Below, one piece after another: positions 7,515 through 11,261 of a stretch of DNA of 11,261 nt. Position numbers and translations under genes: made by a program. Each line of letters begins with the position of its first letter. Positions within the stretch are counted from its first letter, which is position 1. The DNA comes from Acidobacteriota bacterium (GTDB lineage: Bacteria; Acidobacteriota; Blastocatellia; RBC074), in the NCBI GenBank assembly GCA_013140935.1, contig JABFSD010000827.1, positions 1 to 11,261 on the forward strand, read 5' to 3'. The notes under the pieces are model-generated. The model saw only the letters and a list, made by a program, of their open reading frames with translations. It was not told where the DNA came from and ran no database searches.

Positions 7515-8741
7515 ATGTCCGCCCACATCGCCAACACCGCACCGTTAACACTCGACGCCAAGCCGAACTTTCTTGATTTGGCTCCGCCGCATTGGGCTGC
7601 GCGCAGTCTGGCGTGGACGCTGCTCGCCGTCTTCACGTTGGGCGCGTTGGCTGCCGTAGCGATTACGTTGCCTGAAAAAGTCACGGCGCAATTCACGCTC
7701 GCGCCTGTGCGCGGAGCCGATCCGGTCAAGGCTGCGCGCGGCGGTACGGTCACGGAACTGCTCGCCGTCGAAGGCCAGCAAGTCGAGCAAGGCGAACTGC
7801 TCTTGACGCTGCGTTCTGAAGCCGCCGCCGAACGCACCGCTGAATTACAAACCATTGAAACTCAAGTGAGCGGCGCGGGCGAAAGTTTCGTGAACGCGCA
7901 ACGCAAGCTCGACACGATTCGCCTGAGCGACGAACAGGAAACGCGCAAGCTCGAAGGCCGCATTCGCCATCTCGACGCGCTCATCGCGCACAAGCGCCAG
8001 CAACTCGCGCTGACCGAAAAGATGAAGGAGAGCTACGACACGCTTTTCCGCGAAGGCATCGCCAGTCAGGCGCAACTCACCGCCAAGCTGATCGAAGTCA
8101 GCGAACTCAAATCCGAAATTGAACGGCTCGCTACCGAGCAGGCCGACGCGCGCGGCGATGTCGCCAAACTGAAATTGGCGCATGCGACGCGGCAAGCTGA
8201 ATTCAAGGAATTCGCGCGCGACCTGAAAGAGAAAAACAAGACTGGCGAATTGCGCGCCGCAGCTTTGAAAACAGGTATGTCGGAAACCGAAGGCGATCAG
8301 GTCAGATTGCTCGCGCCTTGTTCCGGCGTCGTGCTGAAACTCAAAGTACGTGATCGCGGCGCTTTGGTGGCGGCGGGCGAAACCGTCGCTGAACTCGCTT
8401 GCGGCGGCAATCAACTCGTCGCCGAACTCACCGTACCCGAAGCCGGAATGAGCAAGCTCAAACTCGATCAAGGCGTGAAATTGAAATACGACGCTTTTCC
8501 TTATCAACGCTACGGCGCACAACACGGCAGGCTCACGTGGCTGAGTCCGGCCAAAGGCGAAGGCGCGACGAGTTTCACCGCGCGCGTCGAACTCACCGAA
8601 AAAGAAATCACCGTCAAAGGCCAGCCGCGTCCCTTGAACGCAGGCATGGCAGGCACGGCGGAAATCGTCGTCGGCCAACGCACGCTGCTGAGTTATGTGT
8701 TCGAGCCGATCAAGCAGTTGCGCGAAAACCTGTCGGAGTAA
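7515..8741 (+). CDS. HlyD-family periplasmic adaptor (membrane fusion protein)
   Basis: This 408-residue protein starts at ATG 7515, with GGGAGAG about 8 nt upstream. A short cytoplasmic N-terminus is followed by one transmembrane helix (about 30-51). Next come the first lipoyl half-motif (about 68-100, with ARGGTVTELLAVEGQQVEQG), a long coiled-coil hairpin (about 105-250, rich in Glu/Lys/Ala) and the second lipoyl half (about 262-296, APCSGVVLKLKVRDRGALV). A beta-barrel region runs to about 390. Such adaptors link an inner-membrane ABC exporter to an outer-membrane channel in type I secretion. Two double-glycine peptides precede it on the same strand, so it probably exports them. No ABC/C39 peptidase gene follows; the next gene is metabolic, so that partner must be encoded elsewhere. 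Confidence 0.9.
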   Translation: MSAHIANTAPLTLDAKPNFLDLAPPHWAARSLAWTLLAVFTLGALAAVAITLPEKVTAQFTLAPVRGADPVKAARGGTVTELLAVEGQQVEQGELLLTLRSEAAAERTAELQTIETQVSGAGESFVNAQRKLDTIRLSDEQETRKLEGRIRHLDALIAHKRQQLALTEKMKESYDTLFREGIASQAQLTAKLIEVSELKSEIERLATEQADARGDVAKLKLAHATRQAEFKEFARDLKEKNKTGELRAAALKTGMSETEGDQVRLLAPCSGVVLKLKVRDRGALVAAGETVAELACGGNQLVAELTVPEAGMSKLKLDQGVKLKYDAFPYQRYGAQHGRLTWLSPAKGEGATSFTARVELTEKEITVKGQPRPLNAGMAGTAEIVVGQRTLLSYVFEPIKQLRENLSE

Positions 8742-8912
8742 GAATCTCTGCGCGTGTGGTGCGGATGAGTCATTCACGTCACACGCATTTTCTGCTACCT
8801 CAAAAAAGCCTGCTTCCTTACCGCCCTGCCGCCCCGCCTCTTGCGCTCACTCAACCATTTTTTAAGCTACTCCCCGTTCCGTATTACGCCCACATCGGAT
8901 AGACTGCCGCCT

Positions 8913-8968
8913 CATCTGATAACGCAAGCTGGTGATAAGGCATGCTGGTGATAAAGCAGACTGGCAAT
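8913..8968 (+). repeat. 16-bp tandem repeat upstream of tal-pgi
   Basis: Copies start at 8913, 8929 and 8945, with a partial fourth at 8961. The consensus is CTGGTGATAA-[GAC]-GCA-x-G; TGATAA recurs at 8917, 8933 and 8949, exactly 16 nt apart. It lies 39-94 nt before the tal-pgi start codon. The rest of the 8742-9006 gap is pyrimidine-rich and shows no convincing gene. It could be an operator array or a simple variable repeat. Confidence 0.65.
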
Positions 8969-9006
8969 GCCGACCGATTATTTTTTAGAAGGAAGAAGAA
9001 CGATCA

Positions 9007-11261
9007 ATGAATCCATTAGTTGAACTGGGGAAGCTGGGACAGTCCGTTTGGTACGACAACATTCGCCGGGCGATGCTCGACAACGGCGAGTTAGCCGCGA
9101 AGATCAAAGATGACGGGCTGCGCGGGATGACCTCCAACCCTACGATTTTTGAGAAAGCCATTGCGGGCAGCACCGATTACGACGCAGCCATGCGCTCACT
9201 CATCGGCGCGGGCAAATCCGTCGTCGAAATTTATGAGGCGCTCGCCATCGAAGACATTCAACGCGCCTGCGATCTGTTTCGCACGGTGTATGACTCGACC
9301 GCGAAGCTGGACGGTTATGTGAGTTTTGAAGTCTCGCCGCTGCTCGCGCACGACACCGATGGCACGATTGCCGAGGCCCAACGCCTGTGGACGGCGGTCG
9401 CGCGTCCGAACGTAATGATTAAAATCCCGGCGACGCCAGCGGGCTTGCCTGCGATTACGGCGGTGATTGCGGCGGGCATCAACGTGAACGTGACGATGAT
9501 TTTCGCGCAGGAAAATTACGAAGCCGTTGCCGAGGCTTACATCAAGGGACTCGAAGCGCGCGCGGCCGCTGGGCAAGCCATTGACGGCATCGCTTCGGTC
9601 GCCAGCGTATTCGTCAGCCGCATTGATTCTTCGATTGACAGTCAACTCGAATTGCGCGCGCGCCGCACCGAAGACGCTCAAGAAAAAGCACATCTCACCA
9701 GCCTGTTGGGCAAAGCCGCGATTGCGAATGCGAAACTTATCTATCAGAGCTTCAAACAGATTTTTGGCGGCGAACGTTTCGCCGCGCTGAAAGCCAAAGG
9801 CGCGACGGTGCAACGTCCGCTGTGGGCGAGTACGGGAACGAAAAATCCGCAATACAGCGATGTGCTTTATGTAGATACGCTGATCGGGCCGGACACGGTG
9901 AATACGGTTCCGCCCGCGACTTACACGGCGTTCCGCGATCACGGCACGGCGGCGCTGACACTTGCGACGGGGCTGGATGAAGGCAAGGCCGCGTTGGCGG
10001 CGATTGCCGAACTTGGCATTGACATCAAAGCCGTATGCCAACAGTTGCAGGATGACGGCGTGAAATCATTTGCCGATTCGTTTGAGAGTTTAACGGCGAG
10101 CATTACGTCAAAGCAGGCGACGCTGACGAGCGGCGTCAACGAAAGGATGAGTATCAGCCTGGGGGAGTTTGAACCCGCCTTGCGCGATGCCCTGAAACGC
10201 TGTGAAAGCGAATCGTGGGTGCGCAAGGTATGCCGTAAAGATGCTGCGTTGTGGAAGGCCGAAGAAGCTCATCAAAAGATCATCAAAAATTCGTTGGGTT
10301 GGGTCACCGTGCCTGACCTGTTGGAAGACCACGCCGACGAGTTAGCGGCGTTCAGCGCACGCATTCGCAATGACGGGTTTAAGCACGTGATGTTGTTGGG
10401 CATGGGCGGCAGTTCGTTGTGCCCTGAAGTCTTTCGTCGCACGTTCGGCAAGGCGGCGGGATTCCCTGAATTGCACGTGCTGGACAGCACCGACCCGGCG
10501 ACGGTCGCTGCGCTTGAAGCCCAAATTGATCTCGCCACGACGCTGTTTATCGTAGCGAGCAAATCAGGTTCAACGATTGAGCCGCTGATGTTTTATAAAT
10601 ACTTCATGCACCGGATGCGCGAGTTGAAAGGCGACAAGGCGGGCGAGAATTTCGTCGCCGTGACCGATCCCGGCACGTTGATGGAAGCCAGCGCGAAAGG
10701 CGACGGCTTTAGAAGAATCTTTCTCAATCCGTCTGACATTGGCGGACGTTATTCGGCGCTGTCATTTTTCGGAATGGTTCCGGCTTCGTTGCAAGGCTTT
10801 GATTTCAAGACCTTGTTGCAACGGGCCGAACGCGCGATGCACGCCTGTGCGCCGCCCGTGCCTGCGAGTGACAATCCGGCGGCGAAGCTGGGCGCGGCGT
10901 TAGGCATACTCGCCAATGTCGGACGCGACAAACTGACGCTTACGACTGATGCGGCAATTGCTTCGGTCGGTTTGTGGATCGAACAACTCGTCGCCGAAAG
11001 CACGGGCAAGGAAGGGAAGGGCATCGTCCCCATTGCAGGCGAACCGTTGGGCGCGCCTGATGCTTATGGTAACGACCGCGTATTCGTGCATCTTTCAGTG
11101 GGAGCAATGGATGCCGCGACTGATGCGAAGCTCAACGCGCTGTTAGCCGCTGGCCATCCGGTGATTCGCCGCACGCTGAACGATGCGCTCGATCTGGGCG
11201 AAGAGTTTTATGTGTGGGAAATGGCGACGGCGTTGGCGGGTGTGCTGATGGGCATCAATCC
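9007..11261 (+). CDS. tal-pgi: Bifunctional transaldolase / glucose-6-phosphate isomerase (3' end outside the window)
   Basis: The frame is open from ATG 9007 (GAAGGAAG about 11 nt upstream) to the window edge, 751 codons. Residues 1 to about 365 are a transaldolase: TSNPTIFEKAI at 42-52, GYVSFEVSPLLAHDT at 103-117, the Schiff-base Lys139 in MIKIPATPAGLPAI, NVTMIFAQENYEAV and SVASVFVSRID. The second part is phosphoglucose isomerase: GMGGSSLCPEV from residue 465, VLDSTDPATV, SKSGSTIEP and GGRYSALSFFGM. It joins the non-oxidative pentose phosphate pathway (sedoheptulose-7-P + glyceraldehyde-3-P to erythrose-4-P + fructose-6-P) to interconversion of fructose-6-P and glucose-6-P, so one protein makes and uses fructose-6-P. 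Fused forms are usually about 950 residues, so roughly 200 are missing here. It appears unrelated to the peptide cluster. Confidence 0.93.
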   Translation, partial: MNPLVELGKLGQSVWYDNIRRAMLDNGELAAKIKDDGLRGMTSNPTIFEKAIAGSTDYDAAMRSLIGAGKSVVEIYEALAIEDIQRACDLFRTVYDSTAKLDGYVSFEVSPLLAHDTDGTIAEAQRLWTAVARPNVMIKIPATPAGLPAITAVIAAGINVNVTMIFAQENYEAVAEAYIKGLEARAAAGQAIDGIASVASVFVSRIDSSIDSQLELRARRTEDAQEKAHLTSLLGKAAIANAKLIYQSFKQIFGGERFAALKAKGATVQRPLWASTGTKNPQYSDVLYVDTLIGPDTVNTVPPATYTAFRDHGTAALTLATGLDEGKAALAAIAELGIDIKAVCQQLQDDGVKSFADSFESLTASITSKQATLTSGVNERMSISLGEFEPALRDALKRCESESWVRKVCRKDAALWKAEEAHQKIIKNSLGWVTVPDLLEDHADELAAFSARIRNDGFKHVMLLGMGGSSLCPEVFRRTFGKAAGFPELHVLDSTDPATVAALEAQIDLATTLFIVASKSGSTIEPLMFYKYFMHRMRELKGDKAGENFVAVTDPGTLMEASAKGDGFRRIFLNPSDIGGRYSALSFFGMVPASLQGFDFKTLLQRAERAMHACAPPVPASDNPAAKLGAALGILANVGRDKLTLTTDAAIASVGLWIEQLVAESTGKEGKGIVPIAGEPLGAPDAYGNDRVFVHLSVGAMDAATDAKLNALLAAGHPVIRRTLNDALDLGEEFYVWEMATALAGVLMGIN

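Noticed and set aside
8765..8902. 45-codon forward frame (MSHSRHTHFLLPQ...) between hlyD and tal-pgi
   Set aside because: No clear ribosome site, no double-glycine motif, pyrimidine-rich low-complexity coding; more likely non-coding.
9196..10041. 281-codon reverse frame inside tal-pgi
   Set aside because: Antisense shadow of conserved transaldolase sequence; composition rich in Arg/His with no domain.

Overview
The window looks like a chromosomal segment of a moderately GC-rich Gram-negative bacterium, most likely an Acidobacteriota member (Blastocatellia-like). This is inferred from gene style, not from a marker gene: a Pkn-type Ser/Thr kinase fused to a PD40/TolB-like propeller, a fused transaldolase/glucose-6-phosphate isomerase, and short proteins ending their leaders in (I/V)KGG. 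Household genes sit at both edges: the C-terminal end of a PPOX-family flavoprotein (1-168) and the first three quarters of a tal-pgi fusion (9007 to the window end).

The interesting part lies between them. Seven very small genes (392-583, 903-1058, 1174-1347, 1630-1839, 3432-3602, 7068-7256, 7290-7436) encode 48-69 residue peptides. Each has an acidic, Asp/Glu/Gln/Asn-rich N-terminal half that ends in a double-glycine motif (VKGG, IKGG, VIGG or IAGG), followed by an unrelated, cysteine-free tail of 9-33 residues. Most leaders carry an L-x-D-L or L-[ST]-x-x-x-A-x-x-[IV]-K-G-G pattern. This is the architecture of peptides exported by type I (ABC/HlyD) systems with a C39-type leader peptidase. 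An HlyD-family periplasmic adaptor (7515-8741) directly follows the last two precursors. The ABC/peptidase partner and outer-membrane channel are not in the window.

Five of the seven peptide genes are preceded by copies of a conserved non-coding element: a short GGTG/CRCC hairpin, then TTGCGCCTTA, then a strong hairpin with a GAGCGC stem and AATGAG loop, about 30 nt before the ribosome binding site. The stems vary in a compensatory way, and alternative pairings are possible inside the element. Three copies follow Rho-independent terminators, two of which are near duplicates. The left block therefore looks like repeated duplication of a [terminator - structured 5' leader - signal peptide] unit to which different core peptides are attached. 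One core (1630-1839) ends with a near-perfect trypsin-family mature N-terminus and then stops.

Other genes among the peptides are a periplasmic CsgG-like protein (1951-2532), a class I SAM methyltransferase (2703-3338) and the large reverse-strand kinase (3830-6826), which diverges from the 7068 peptide operon. Non-coding structures include a family of 27-nt GTRG...CTAC palindromes (2587-2613, 2635-2661, 3794-3820), a long purine/pyrimidine inverted repeat (3644-3724), and a 16-bp tandem repeat before tal-pgi (8913-8968). No tRNA, rRNA, CRISPR array or transposase gene was seen.
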